From assembly GCA_032249695.1 (NCBI GenBank), contig JAVVHE010000008.1, positions 1-64,000 on the forward strand: a DNA stretch of 64,000 nucleotides. The letters run 5' to 3'. Position numbers and translations under genes: made by a program. Below, piece by piece: positions 12,225 through 22,159 of this stretch. Each line of letters starts with the position of its first letter. The first letter of the stretch is position 1. This DNA is from JAVVHE01 sp032249695 (GTDB taxonomy: Bacteria; Pseudomonadota; Alphaproteobacteria; Sphingomonadales; Sphingomonadaceae). The notes below the pieces were generated by a model, which was not told the origin of the DNA, ran no database searches, and saw nothing but the letters and a program-made list of their open reading frames with translations.

Positions 12225-12456
12225 GCTCCGCGCGAGGTGCTGTATTTACGGATGTTAGCTCCGCTTAGGACCGTTTGCCGCACCAACGTCACCGTTACTT
12301 TGCCGCCACAGATTTGCAGGATTTGCACAGACGGCGTCTGTCGAAAACGGAACCCGTTCAGGCCGCTTCCAGCGCGGGCAGGACAGTAGTAGCAGCGTAG
12401 CAATGCGGAGGCGGCCATCATGCCGCCCCGTTCATCGCGGAAATCCTTCACCCCAC

Positions 12457-13989
12457 ATGCAAGTCCGAAACCAGCCCGCCGCCCCTGTAATCGTGGATGA
12501 CGCTCCGCCCACGCGACGGCGGCGTGATTGGAAGAGCCTACTGTTTGTGCTGCTAGGCATCGCAGCAATCGGCGGGCTGGCATGGTGGCTGACGACATCG
12601 GCCAAGCGGACGGATCAGCGCGCGCAGGCGGCGGCGCAGGGTGGAGGCGGTGGAGGAGGCTTTCCGGGCGCGGGCGGCGGGCGCGGCGGCGGACGCGCGG
12701 CGGTGGTGACGCTGGCGCCGGTCGAGGTCGCCGACGTCCCCATGGTTCGCACTGCGCTCGGCACGGTGACGCCGATCGCGACGGTCAATGTGCGCCCGCA
12801 GGCCTCGGGCCAGATCGTCGCGATCGACTTCACCGAGGGCCAGCTCGTCCGCAAGGGCCAGCGGCTGGCGAAGATCGATCCGCGGCCGTTCCAGGCAACG
12901 CTCGACCAGGCGCGCGCGACGCTGGCGCAAAGCCAGGCGCAGCTGGCGAACAGCCGCCTCGACCTGCAGCGCTTCCGCACGCTGCTGCAGCAGGACTCGA
13001 TCGCGCAGCAGCAGGTCACCGCGCAGGAGGCGCAGGTCCGCCAGCAGGTGGCGCTCGTCGCCGCGAACGAGGCGGCGGTACGCGCGGCGGAGGTCAACCT
13101 GTCCTTCACGAACGTGCTCGCGCCGGTTGCGGGCCGGGTCGGCCTGCGGCAGGTAGATATCGGCAACTACGCAACCGCCGGTCAGGCCAACGCGATCGTC
13201 ACGCTGACGCAGGTGGCGCCGATCGACGTGGCCTTCGCGCTGCCCGAGGACCAGGTGCCGCCCGTTGCGCAGAAATTCCGCAGCGGCGAGGTGCTGCCAG
13301 TGACGCTCTACGACCGCGGGCGCAGCCGTGTGCTGGCGAAGGGGCGGCTGTTCGCGCTCGACAACCAGGTCGATGCAACCACGGGCACGCTCCGCGCCAA
13401 GGCGCGGGTGACGAACGAGGATTCGGCGCTGATCCCCAACCAGTTCGTGAATGTCGATCTGACGGTCGATACGCTGAGCCAGATTCCGGTCGCTCCGGCG
13501 GCGGCGTTCCGCAGCGGATCGAACGGCGACTATGCCTATGTCGTCGGGCCCGATCGCGCCGCGCACGTCCGCTATGTGAAGCTCGGTCCCGCGGCGGGCG
13601 ACAAGGTGGCGGTGCTGTCCGGGCTGCGGCCCGGCGAGCGCGTGGTGATCGAGGGCAGCGACCGGCTGACCGATGGAGCGCCGGTACGGCTGAGCGGCGA
13701 CCGGCCGGGCGGGCGCTTCGGCATGCGCGGCGAGGGCGGCGGCGGTGGCGCTGCGGCCGGACCGGGCGGCCAGGGCGGCTGGCGCGGGCGCTTCGGCGGA
13801 CCCCGCCCCGATGGCGCGCGCGGCGGCGGCGCAGGCGCTCCGGCCGGTGATCGCGGCGGCGAGGGCGGAGTCCGTGGCGCGCCCGCAGGCGGCGAGGTCC
13901 GCCCGGGCGCAGCGGGCAATGGCGCTGCTACCAGTAACGGCGCGGCGGGCGGAGCGGCCACCGGCGGGCCGGGCGGGCCGCGTGGCTGA
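12457..13989 (+). CDS. RND efflux periplasmic adaptor (MdtA-type membrane fusion protein)
   Basis: About 510 residues. It links the inner-membrane RND pumps encoded next to the outer-membrane channel. An N-terminal membrane anchor lies at about residues 27-46 (LLFVLLGIAAIGGLAWWL). The lipoyl half-motifs (VNVRPQASGQIVAIDFTEGQ and VLAPVAGRVG) flank a Gln/Ala-rich alpha-hairpin, and beta-barrel and membrane-proximal domains follow. Two features are unusual: a Gly-rich linker after the anchor (residues 61-80) and a Gly/Ala/Arg-rich tail of about 100 residues from about residue 410 to the end. The start is uncertain (12457 or in-frame 12403). The stop overlaps the GTG start of the next gene. Confidence 0.88.
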   Translation: MQVRNQPAAPVIVDDAPPTRRRRDWKSLLFVLLGIAAIGGLAWWLTTSAKRTDQRAQAAAQGGGGGGGFPGAGGGRGGGRAAVVTLAPVEVADVPMVRTALGTVTPIATVNVRPQASGQIVAIDFTEGQLVRKGQRLAKIDPRPFQATLDQARATLAQSQAQLANSRLDLQRFRTLLQQDSIAQQQVTAQEAQVRQQVALVAANEAAVRAAEVNLSFTNVLAPVAGRVGLRQVDIGNYATAGQANAIVTLTQVAPIDVAFALPEDQVPPVAQKFRSGEVLPVTLYDRGRSRVLAKGRLFALDNQVDATTGTLRAKARVTNEDSALIPNQFVNVDLTVDTLSQIPVAPAAAFRSGSNGDYAYVVGPDRAAHVRYVKLGPAAGDKVAVLSGLRPGERVVIEGSDRLTDGAPVRLSGDRPGGRFGMRGEGGGGGAAAGPGGQGGWRGRFGGPRPDGARGGGAGAPAGDRGGEGGVRGAPAGGEVRPGAAGNGAATSNGAAGGAATGGPGGPRG

Positions 13990-16900
13990 TATCGAGCCGG
14001 CGCTGCCCCGCGCCGAGCCCAACCCGGCGCGGCGCGAGCCCGCGGACCTTCCGCGCGCCGACGAACCCTCACCGGTGCGCGATGCGGGCGGCATCTCGGC
14101 GCCGTTCATCCTGCGCCCGGTCGCGACCGCGCTGCTGATGGTGGCGATGCTGCTCGGCGGCCTCGTCGCGCTGCGCTCGCTGCCGCTATCGGCGCTGCCC
14201 GAGGTCGATTTCCCGACGATCCAGGTGACAACCGCCTACCCCGGCGCGTCGCCCGACGTGATGGCGACGAACGTCACCGCGCCTCTGGAAGTGCAGTTCG
14301 GCCAGATGGCGAACCTTGTCCGCATGGCGTCGACGAGCGCGGCGGGTGCGTCGATCATCACGCTGCAATTCGATCTGACGATCCCGCTCGATGTCGCCGA
14401 ACAATCGGTGCAGGCGAGCATCAATCAGGCGCAGAACCTGCTGCCGCCCGACCTCCCCGCGCCGCCGATCTACGCCAAGGTCAATCCCGCCGACGCGCCG
14501 ATCATGACACTCGCGCTGACGAGCGACACGCTCCCGCTGACGCAGGTGCAGGCGCTCGCGAACAATCGGCTGGCGCAGAAGATCAGCCAGGTCGACGGCG
14601 TGGGGCTGGTGACGCTTGCGGGCGGCAACCGGCCCGCTGTGCGCATCCAGGCAAACCCGCAGGCGCTGGCGAGCTACGGCCTCAGCCTTGAAACGGTGCG
14701 CTCGGCGATCAGCAACGCCAATGCGAACGGAGCCAAGGGCACGCTGAACGGCCCCGCGCGCAGCTACACGATCGACGCGAACGACCAGCTGCTGACGATC
14801 GACCAATATCGCTCGCTCATCGTCGCCTACCGCTCGGGCGCTCCGGTGCGGCTGTCCGATGTCGCGCAGATCACGCTCGGCGCCGAGAACAGCGAGCTTG
14901 GCGCAAGCGTCGGAGCGGTCCCGGCGATCATCATGAACATCCAGCGCCAGCCCGGCGCGAACGTCGTCGCGACGGTCGACCGCATCAAGCGCGACCTGCC
15001 CGACTATCAGGCGACAATGCCGCCCGCGATCAAGATCCAGGTGCTGTCGGATCGCACCACCTCGATCCGCGCATCGGTCACCGACGCAGCATTCGAACTG
15101 GTGCTGGCCGTCGTGCTGGTGGTGATCGTCATCTTCCTGTTCCTTGGCAGTCCGCAGGCGACGATCATCGCAGGTATCGCAGTCCCGCTATCGATCGTCG
15201 GCGCGTTCATCGCGATGCATTTCCTGGGCTCCAGCCTGAATAACCTGACGCTGATGGCGCTCGTCATCGCATCGGGCTTCGTCGTCGACGACGCGATCGT
15301 GATGATCGAGAATATCGCGCGCAAGGTGGAGGAGGGCATGGCCCCCTTCCCCGCAGCGATCGAAGGCGCGCGGCAGATCGGCTTTACCATCGTGTCGCTG
15401 ACCGTCAGCCTGATCGCGGTGCTGATCCCGCTGTTGTTCATGGGTGATGTCGTCGGCCGACTGTTCCGCGAGTTCGCGCTGACGCTGTCGGTCACCATCG
15501 TCATTTCGGCCGTCGTCAGCCTGACGCTGACTCCGATGATGGCTGCGCGCATGCTGAAGCGCGACCGCCGCGAGGGCTGGGCCGAGCGCACCGCGCACCG
15601 CGCGTTCGATGGGCTGAGCCGCCGCTACGACCGCGCGCTCCGCTGGACGCTGAAGCGCGAGGGCCTGGTGCTGCTGGTGTTCGCGGCGACGCTCGTCGTC
15701 ACCGGGCTGTTCTATGCGGGGATGCCGAAGGGTCTGTTCCCGGTGCAGGATACCGGCCTGGTCGAAGCCGTCGTGCTGGCGGACCAGAGCGTCAGCTTCG
15801 ATCGCATGGGCGGCCTCGTCACCAATCTCGACGAAGCGATCATGGCCGATCCCGATGTGGCGAGCGTCGCGAGCTTCCGCGGCGTCGACGGATCGAATGC
15901 CACGCTGAACTCGGGCCGGTTGCTGATCGCGCTGAAACCGCGCGCCAAGCGCAGCGCCGATTTCAATACGATCCTCAATCATATCCGCCGGCGCGCACTG
16001 AACGTCGCCGGGCTGTCGGTCAGCCTGCGGCCGGTGCAGGATCTGACGATCGAATCGACCGTTGCGCGCGCGCAGTATCAGATGGCGCTGCAGGGCGTGT
16101 CCTCGGCCGAGCTGTCCGACGCCGCCGACCAGCTGGTCGCAGCGCTCAACCGCACGCGCGAGGTGCGCAACGCATCGAGCTCGGCGCAGAATAACGGCGC
16201 GGCGATCTTCGTCAGCGTCAATCGCGATGCGGCCGCGCGCGTCGGCGTGACCGCGCAGGCGATCGACGACGCGCTCTACAACGCCTTCGGCCAGCGCATC
16301 GTGTCGACGATCTTCACCGAAACGAGCCAGAACCGCGTGATCCTCAATAGCGGCCAGACGCTACCCGGCATCGACGCTCTGCAGGGCCTCTATCTCACCA
16401 GCGCCAGCGGCCAGGCCATTCCGCTGACCTCGATCGCCACGGTGCGGCAGGGCACGGCGCCGCTGGTCATCGAACATGCCGGGCAGTTCCCGGCGGTGAC
16501 GGTCAGCTTCGATCCGGCGCCGGGCTACGCGCTCGGCGACGCGGTCGACGCGGTGAAGCGCGAGCTCTCGCGTCTCAACCTGCCAGCATCGGTGCAGCCA
16601 GTGTTCCTGGGCTCGGCGCAGGCCTACCAGTCGTCGCTGTCGGGGACGCTGGTGCTGCTGCTCGCGGCGGTCGTCGTCGTCTATATCGTGCTCGGCGTGC
16701 TCTACGAGAGCTTCATCCACCCCGTCACCATCCTGTCGACCCTGCCGTCGGCCGGCATTGGCGCGCTCATCGCGCTGTGGCTCGCGGGCCAGAGCCTCGG
16801 GATCATCGCGGTCATCGGCATCGTGCTGCTGATCGGCATCGTCAAAAAGAACGCGATCATGATGATCGACTTCGCGCTGGAATATGAACGCGAGGAGGGC

Positions 16901-17194
16901 TGCACCGCGCTCCAGGCGATCCACCGCGCTGCGCTGGTTCGTCTGCGGCCGATCCTCATGACGACGGTTGCAGCAATCGGCGGCGCGCTGCCGCTGATGC
17001 TGGCGGGCGGTGAAGGCGCCGAGCTCCGGCGGCCGCTGGGCCTCGCGATCGTGGGCGGGCTGCTGCTGAGCCAGCTGATCACGCTGTTCACGACGCCGAC
17101 GATCTATGTTGTGTTCGACCGCCTCGCCCAGCGCTGGAGCGGCTCGAGGCCGTCCACCTCGGGCGGCGCGCCGGTGACGGCGGGCGCTGCATGA
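13982..17194 (+). CDS. RND multidrug efflux pump, inner-membrane subunit (MdtB-type)
   Basis: 1070 residues from a GTG at 13982 overlapping the adaptor stop (GTGGCTGA); no ATG exists until inside TM1, so GTG is the likely start. It has the RND plan: TM1, a large porter/docking loop, TM2-6, a second loop and TM7-12. The proton-relay motif GFVVDDAIVMIENIARKVE in TM4 carries the paired Asp residues. TM11 ends in GIVKKNAIMMIDFALE. The first ~40 residues are an acidic, Pro-rich cytoplasmic extension. Together with the next pump it forms an MdtBC-like heteromeric pair powered by proton motive force. Substrates are not predictable. Confidence 0.92.
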   Translation: MADIEPALPRAEPNPARREPADLPRADEPSPVRDAGGISAPFILRPVATALLMVAMLLGGLVALRSLPLSALPEVDFPTIQVTTAYPGASPDVMATNVTAPLEVQFGQMANLVRMASTSAAGASIITLQFDLTIPLDVAEQSVQASINQAQNLLPPDLPAPPIYAKVNPADAPIMTLALTSDTLPLTQVQALANNRLAQKISQVDGVGLVTLAGGNRPAVRIQANPQALASYGLSLETVRSAISNANANGAKGTLNGPARSYTIDANDQLLTIDQYRSLIVAYRSGAPVRLSDVAQITLGAENSELGASVGAVPAIIMNIQRQPGANVVATVDRIKRDLPDYQATMPPAIKIQVLSDRTTSIRASVTDAAFELVLAVVLVVIVIFLFLGSPQATIIAGIAVPLSIVGAFIAMHFLGSSLNNLTLMALVIASGFVVDDAIVMIENIARKVEEGMAPFPAAIEGARQIGFTIVSLTVSLIAVLIPLLFMGDVVGRLFREFALTLSVTIVISAVVSLTLTPMMAARMLKRDRREGWAERTAHRAFDGLSRRYDRALRWTLKREGLVLLVFAATLVVTGLFYAGMPKGLFPVQDTGLVEAVVLADQSVSFDRMGGLVTNLDEAIMADPDVASVASFRGVDGSNATLNSGRLLIALKPRAKRSADFNTILNHIRRRALNVAGLSVSLRPVQDLTIESTVARAQYQMALQGVSSAELSDAADQLVAALNRTREVRNASSSAQNNGAAIFVSVNRDAAARVGVTAQAIDDALYNAFGQRIVSTIFTETSQNRVILNSGQTLPGIDALQGLYLTSASGQAIPLTSIATVRQGTAPLVIEHAGQFPAVTVSFDPAPGYALGDAVDAVKRELSRLNLPASVQPVFLGSAQAYQSSLSGTLVLLLAAVVVVYIVLGVLYESFIHPVTILSTLPSAGIGALIALWLAGQSLGIIAVIGIVLLIGIVKKNAIMMIDFALEYEREEGCTALQAIHRAALVRLRPILMTTVAAIGGALPLMLAGGEGAELRRPLGLAIVGGLLLSQLITLFTTPTIYVVFDRLAQRWSGSRPSTSGGAPVTAGAA

Positions 17195-20100
17195 ATCTGC
17201 CCGGCATCTTCATCCGGCGGCCGATCGCGACGCTGCTGCTGACACTGGGGCTGATCGCGTCCGGCCTGTTCGCCTATCGCGCGCTGCCGGTAGCGCCGCT
17301 GCCGACGGTCGATCTGCCGACGATCTTCGTGATCGCCAACCTGCCCGGCGCCAGCCCGGAGACGATGGCAACCTCGGTCGCCACCCCGCTCGAACGCCGC
17401 CTCGGCACGATCGCGGGCGTGACCGAGATGACCAGCTCGTCCAGCCAGGGGCAGACGGGCATCGTCCTCCAGGCGTCGGACAAGCGCGACGTGAACGGGC
17501 TGGTCCGCGATATCCAGGCGCAGATCAACGCCGCGCGCGCCGACCTGCCCGCGACGCTGCGGTCGAACCCCACCTGGCGCAAGTTCAACCCCGCGCAGCA
17601 GCCGATCCTGATCCTCGCGCTCACCAGCAAGACGAAATCACCGCAGCAGATTTACGACGAAGCCTCGATCATCATCCAGCAGCGCATCGCCCAGGTGCCG
17701 GGCGTCGGCGACGTCGACATCGCGGGCAGTTCGCTTCCCGCCGTCCGGATCGAACTCAACCCCTTCGTGCTGGCGCGGCTGGGCATTTCGGGCGACGACG
17801 TGCGCTCGGCGATCGCGGCGGCGCAGGGCAACCGGCCCAAGGGCATCGTCACCGGCGGCGGCGACCGGTTCGTCATCTACACCGACCGCCAGCTGCAGAA
17901 GGCAGCCGATTACGCATCGCTCATCGTCGCCTACCGCAACGGCACGCCTGTGCGGCTGCGGGATCTGGCGAACGTCTATGACGGGCCGGAGGACGTGAAC
18001 ACCGCCGGCTATTTCAACAGCCAGCCAGCTGTCATCGCGCGCATCACGCAGGCTCCGGGTGCCAACATCGTGCAGGTGGTCGACGCAATCCGCGCGCAGC
18101 TGCCCGCGATCCAGGCCGCGCTTCCCGCCGACATCAAGCTCAGCGTGGCGGCGGAGCGAACGCGGACGATCCGCGCGAGCCTTGAGGAAGTGGAGATCAG
18201 CCTCGTCATCTCGGTCGGGCTGGTGGTGCTCGTCGTCGCGATCTTCCTGCGATCGTGGCGCGCGACGGTGGTGCCAGCAATCGCCGTCATCGCCAGCCTG
18301 ATGGGCACGCTGTCGTGCATGTATCTCCTCGGGCTCAGCCTCAACAACATCTCGCTGATGGCACTCGTCGTCGCGACCGGGTTTGTCGTCGACGACGCGA
18401 TCGTGGTGCTCGAAAACATCGCGCGGCATGTCGAGGCGGGCGAGGACCGCATGACCGCGGCGTTGCGCGGCGCGAAGGAGGTGACGTTCACCGTCGTCGC
18501 GATGACGCTGAGCCTCATCGCGGTCTTCCTGCCGCTGCTGCTGCTCGGCGGCATCCCGGGCAAGATCTTCGGCGAGTTCGCGGTGGTGCTCGCCGTTTCG
18601 GTCGCGATCAGCCTCGTTGTCAGCCTGACGACGACGCCGATGCTCGCCGCGCGCCTCGTCGCGGTCGGCGCGGAGCACGGGCGGGTGGCACGCTGGCTGG
18701 AGCGCTGCTTCACCACGATCGAGCGCCGCTATGACGTTGCGCTTGGCTGGGCGATGGACCGCCGGCGTCTGGTGCTGCTGATGCTCGCGGTGACGATCGG
18801 GCTCAATTTCTATCTCTATGCGAACAGCCCGAGCGGCTTCTTCCCGCAGCAGGATACCGGCCAGCTGTTCGGCGGCATCCGCATGGACCAGTCGGCGAGC
18901 TTTGAGGCGAGCCAGCAGAAGGTGAAGCAGATCGTCGCGATCATCCAGGCCGATCCGGCGGTCGATACGGTGACGGCGACGGTGGGCGGCGGGCGCGGCG
19001 GCTTCGGCGGCACGCAGATGTTCATCAACCTGAAGCCCAAGGGCCAGCGGCCGAACAGCGATGTCGTGACCGGACGGCTGCGGCCCAAACTGGCGCGGAT
19101 CACGGGCGCCAGCACCTTCCTGACGAACGTGCAGGATCTTCGCGTGGGTGGCCGACGCAGCAATTCCGCCTACCAATACACGCTATTCTCGGACGATCCG
19201 GCCGAGCTGCGCAAATGGGCCGAACGGCTTGCCGATGCGATGCGCGCCAGTCCGTTCTTCACCGATGTCGACACCGATCAGCAGGATCGCGGGGTCGAGC
19301 AATATGTGAACGTCAATGCCGACGCGGCGGCGCGGCTGGGACTGACCAACCGCCAGATCTCGAGCGCGCTCTACAACGCCTTCGGCCAGCGCGGCGTGGC
19401 GACGATCTTCAACGAGGTGAACCAGTATAGGGTCATCATGGAGGTCGATCCGAAATTCAGCCGCGATCCAGCCGCGCTCGACAATGTCTACGTTGGCGGC
19501 CGGCCGCTCTCGGGCGTGACCGCCAGCGCATTCCAGGTCGACACCTCGGCGACCGGGCAGTCGGCGGTGTCGACCGGGCCCGCGGTCGCGCAGCCCGGAG
19601 CGGGCCCGGCGAACGCACTGGCGCCCAGCCTCGCGCAGACCGCGGTCGCGGGCGGCGGCGGCTCGCCGTCGGGCGTGTCGATCTCCACCGCGCCGCAGCG
19701 CGCGGTGCCGCTCTCGACGGTCGCGAGCATCGCGCTCGCCGCCGCGCCGACAAGCGTCAACCATCAGAATACCGACGCCGCGACGACCGTCAGCTACAAT
19801 CTCGCTCCGGGCAAGACGCTCAGCCAAGCCAACAAGGAGATCGTGCGACTGGAGCAGGTGATCGGCATGCCGCCCGGCGTGCGCGGCGACAGCGCGGGCA
19901 CGGCGAAGGCGTTCCGCGACACCTTCTCCAACCTGCCGCTGCTGTTCCTGACCGCGCTTCTCACGATCTATCTGGTGCTCGGCATCCTCTATGAGAGCTT
20001 CGTGCACCCGTTCACGGTGCTTTCGACCCTGCCCTCGGCGGGTGTCGGCGCGCTGATGGCGCTGCTGGCGCTCGATATGCCGCTCGATCTCATCGGCATC

Positions 20101-20505
20101 ATCGGGATCGTGCTGCTGATCGGCATCGTGAAGAAAAACGCCATTCTCATCATCGACTTCGCGCTGGTCGCCGAGCGCGAACGGGGGCTGACATCGATGC
20201 AGGCGATCCGCGAGGGCGCGGTGCTGCGCTTCCGGCCGATCATCATGACGACGCTCGCTGCGATTTTCGGCGCGCTGCCGCTGGCGATCGGCTTCGGCGA
20301 AGGCTCCGAACTGCGCCAGCCGCTGGGTGTGGCGATCATCGGCGGGCTGATCGCCAGCCAGATGCTGACGCTGTTCACCACCCCGGTCGTCTATCTCTAT
20401 CTCGACCGCATCCGCACGTGGCGCAAGCGCCGCGACGCGCGCAAGGCCGCCCGCCGCGCCGCGCGCGCTCCGCAACTCCCACCCCAGGCCGTTCCCGCCG
20501 AATGA
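17191..20505 (+). CDS. RND multidrug efflux pump, inner-membrane subunit (MdtC-type)
   Basis: 1104 residues, overlapping the previous pump by ATGA. It has the typical start (PGIFIRRPIATLLLTLGL), TM4 motif GFVVDDAIVVLENIARHVE and TM11 motif GIVKKNAILIIDFALV. A stretch of about 70 residues (roughly 766-836) inside the second periplasmic loop is rich in Ala, Gly, Ser and Pro (for example QPGAGPANALAPSLAQ) and interrupts the docking-domain region before RAVPLSTVA. The related MdtB-type partner has only a short turn there. Otherwise all family elements are intact. It is expected to pair with the preceding subunit. Confidence 0.92.
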   Translation: MNLPGIFIRRPIATLLLTLGLIASGLFAYRALPVAPLPTVDLPTIFVIANLPGASPETMATSVATPLERRLGTIAGVTEMTSSSSQGQTGIVLQASDKRDVNGLVRDIQAQINAARADLPATLRSNPTWRKFNPAQQPILILALTSKTKSPQQIYDEASIIIQQRIAQVPGVGDVDIAGSSLPAVRIELNPFVLARLGISGDDVRSAIAAAQGNRPKGIVTGGGDRFVIYTDRQLQKAADYASLIVAYRNGTPVRLRDLANVYDGPEDVNTAGYFNSQPAVIARITQAPGANIVQVVDAIRAQLPAIQAALPADIKLSVAAERTRTIRASLEEVEISLVISVGLVVLVVAIFLRSWRATVVPAIAVIASLMGTLSCMYLLGLSLNNISLMALVVATGFVVDDAIVVLENIARHVEAGEDRMTAALRGAKEVTFTVVAMTLSLIAVFLPLLLLGGIPGKIFGEFAVVLAVSVAISLVVSLTTTPMLAARLVAVGAEHGRVARWLERCFTTIERRYDVALGWAMDRRRLVLLMLAVTIGLNFYLYANSPSGFFPQQDTGQLFGGIRMDQSASFEASQQKVKQIVAIIQADPAVDTVTATVGGGRGGFGGTQMFINLKPKGQRPNSDVVTGRLRPKLARITGASTFLTNVQDLRVGGRRSNSAYQYTLFSDDPAELRKWAERLADAMRASPFFTDVDTDQQDRGVEQYVNVNADAAARLGLTNRQISSALYNAFGQRGVATIFNEVNQYRVIMEVDPKFSRDPAALDNVYVGGRPLSGVTASAFQVDTSATGQSAVSTGPAVAQPGAGPANALAPSLAQTAVAGGGGSPSGVSISTAPQRAVPLSTVASIALAAAPTSVNHQNTDAATTVSYNLAPGKTLSQANKEIVRLEQVIGMPPGVRGDSAGTAKAFRDTFSNLPLLFLTALLTIYLVLGILYESFVHPFTVLSTLPSAGVGALMALLALDMPLDLIGIIGIVLLIGIVKKNAILIIDFALVAERERGLTSMQAIREGAVLRFRPIIMTTLAAIFGALPLAIGFGEGSELRQPLGVAIIGGLIASQMLTLFTTPVVYLYLDRIRTWRKRRDARKAARRAARAPQLPPQAVPAE

Positions 20506-21989
20506 CATCGACATCCGCCCGCCTGCCGCTCGCTCTGGTGCTGCTCCTCGCCGCGTGCAAGGCGGGGCCCAACTATGTGCGTCCGACAACGCCGATCACG
20601 CCCGCGTTCAAGGAAAGCGTGCCCGGCTTCCAGACCGCCACCCCGCTCGACGGAATCGACAGGGGCCAGTGGTGGACGCTGTTCGGCGACCCCGAACTGA
20701 ACGCGCTGGTCGACGAGCTGCAGCGCAACAACCAGACGATCGAGCAGAGCCTCGCAGCCTATCGCCAGGCAGTCGGCCTGCTGCGCCAGAACCGCGCCAA
20801 CCTGTACCCGACGATCGGGAGCACCGCGACCTTCACCAACTCGGGCGTCGGCGCGTCGTCCAACCGCGCGGGCGGAGTGGCGCTCGGCGGATCGGGGAAC
20901 GCCTACCGGCTGCAGGCGACGGGCAGCTGGATCATCGACCTGTTCGGCCAGGTCCGGCGCAACATCGAAGGAGCGCGCGCCAGTTCCGAAGCCGCCGCGG
21001 CGGACATCGCCAATGTCCGGCTCGCGCAGACGGGGCAGCTCGTCTCCAGCTATCTCCAGCTGCGCAGCCTCGATGCCGATGCGCTTGCCCTCGACGCGAG
21101 CGCTGCCGCCTTCCAGCGCGACCTGCAGATCACCACCAACCGCTATAATGCCGGGATCGCCGCCAAGACCGACGTCGTCCAGGCGCAGACGCAGCTGCTG
21201 AACGCGCAGGTCTCCGCACGCGACAACCGGCGCGCGCGGGGGGTCCTTGAACATTCGATCGCGATCCTTGTCGGCCGGCCGCCGGCCGCGCTCACCATCG
21301 CCCAGCGGCAGGACTGGCAGCCCGTCACCCCCGTCCCGCCCGCGGGCGTGCCGTCGGCGCTGCTCCAGCGCCGCCCGGACATCGCAGCCGCCGAACGGCG
21401 CGTGCAGGCCGCGAACGCGCAGATCGGCGTGCAATCGGCTGCGTTCTTCCCGCAACTGACGCTGAGCGGCAATGTCGGACAGACCAGCTCGACGCTTGGC
21501 GATCTCTTCGCCGCGGCCGCGAATACCTACAGCCTCGGCCCAAGCCTCGCGCAGACGGTGTTCAGCTTCGGCCGTCGCCAAGCGCTCGTCGCGCAGGCGC
21601 GCGCGCAGCGCGACCAGACGATCGCCACCTATCGCCAGACCGTTCTGACCGCGTTCGCCGATGTGGAAGACAATCTGCTCGCCACGCGCATCTTCCGCGA
21701 CGAAGTGGCACTGTCGCAGCAGGCAAGCCGTGCCGCCGACCAGGCCGAGGCACTGGTGCGCAACCAGTATAAGGCCGGCCAGGTCGATTACAGCCAGGTC
21801 ATCGTCGCGCAGACCACCGCGCTCAACACGCGCCGGTCGCTGATCACCACGGCCTTCAACGCGCAAGCGGCGGCGGTGAACCTGATCGTGGCGCTTGGCG
21901 GTGGCTGGGACGTGCGCACCGCCGATCCGATCGTCGCGCCGCCCACCGGCCCCACCTCGGCGCGCGTGCAGCAGGTGAACGGTCAATAG
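20502..21989 (+). CDS. Outer-membrane efflux lipoprotein (NodT/OprM type)
   Basis: 495 residues. The ATG at 20502 overlaps the previous stop (ATGA). The signal peptide ends in the lipobox LAAC with the lipidated Cys at residue 19, followed by KAGPNYVRP as in NodT-family proteins. Two repeated outer-membrane efflux halves are visible, each with long alpha-helical hairpin sequence rich in Ala and Gln. It forms the trimeric channel through which the two RND pumps and the adaptor export substrate. It is the last gene of the four-gene operon. Confidence 0.93.
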   Translation: MTSTSARLPLALVLLLAACKAGPNYVRPTTPITPAFKESVPGFQTATPLDGIDRGQWWTLFGDPELNALVDELQRNNQTIEQSLAAYRQAVGLLRQNRANLYPTIGSTATFTNSGVGASSNRAGGVALGGSGNAYRLQATGSWIIDLFGQVRRNIEGARASSEAAAADIANVRLAQTGQLVSSYLQLRSLDADALALDASAAAFQRDLQITTNRYNAGIAAKTDVVQAQTQLLNAQVSARDNRRARGVLEHSIAILVGRPPAALTIAQRQDWQPVTPVPPAGVPSALLQRRPDIAAAERRVQAANAQIGVQSAAFFPQLTLSGNVGQTSSTLGDLFAAAANTYSLGPSLAQTVFSFGRRQALVAQARAQRDQTIATYRQTVLTAFADVEDNLLATRIFRDEVALSQQASRAADQAEALVRNQYKAGQVDYSQVIVAQTTALNTRRSLITTAFNAQAAAVNLIVALGGGWDVRTADPIVAPPTGPTSARVQQVNGQ

Positions 21990-22008
21990 GCGCCGCGCCG
22001 GGCGGCGC
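21990..22008 (+). terminator. GC hairpin at end of RND operon
   Basis: A perfect 6-bp stem GCGCCG/CGGCGC with a 7-base loop starts immediately after the TAG of the efflux lipoprotein gene. No T tract follows, so termination is only a possibility. Confidence 0.3.
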
Positions 22009-22128
22009 TGCCGGTGCGGAACCCACGCCAGCCGCCGCCACCCGCACGCAAGCCCTGCCGGACCGCCCTCCCCGGCCGCGCGAGACCGGCGGTCGACCGG
22101 CCGACACGCCAGCCACCGCGCCTTGCCC

Positions 22129-22143
22129 GTTCGCGTTGCGTTC
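22129..22143 (+). promoter_or_regulatory. LexA (SOS) box upstream of mmcB
   Basis: GTTC-GCGTTGC-GTTC is an exact match to the alphaproteobacterial LexA operator GTTC-N7-GTTC. It ends 16 bases before the mmcB ATG, a position where repressor would block transcription or initiation. mmcB is a known SOS gene in Caulobacter, which supports the call. Confidence 0.8.
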
Positions 22144-22159
22144 CGCTATCGTCCGCGCC

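Noticed and set aside
12528..13850. 440-codon frame inside the RND adaptor gene
   Set aside because: The out-of-frame reading of the adaptor gene is dominated by Arg, Gly and Ala. The adaptor frame has full domain content.
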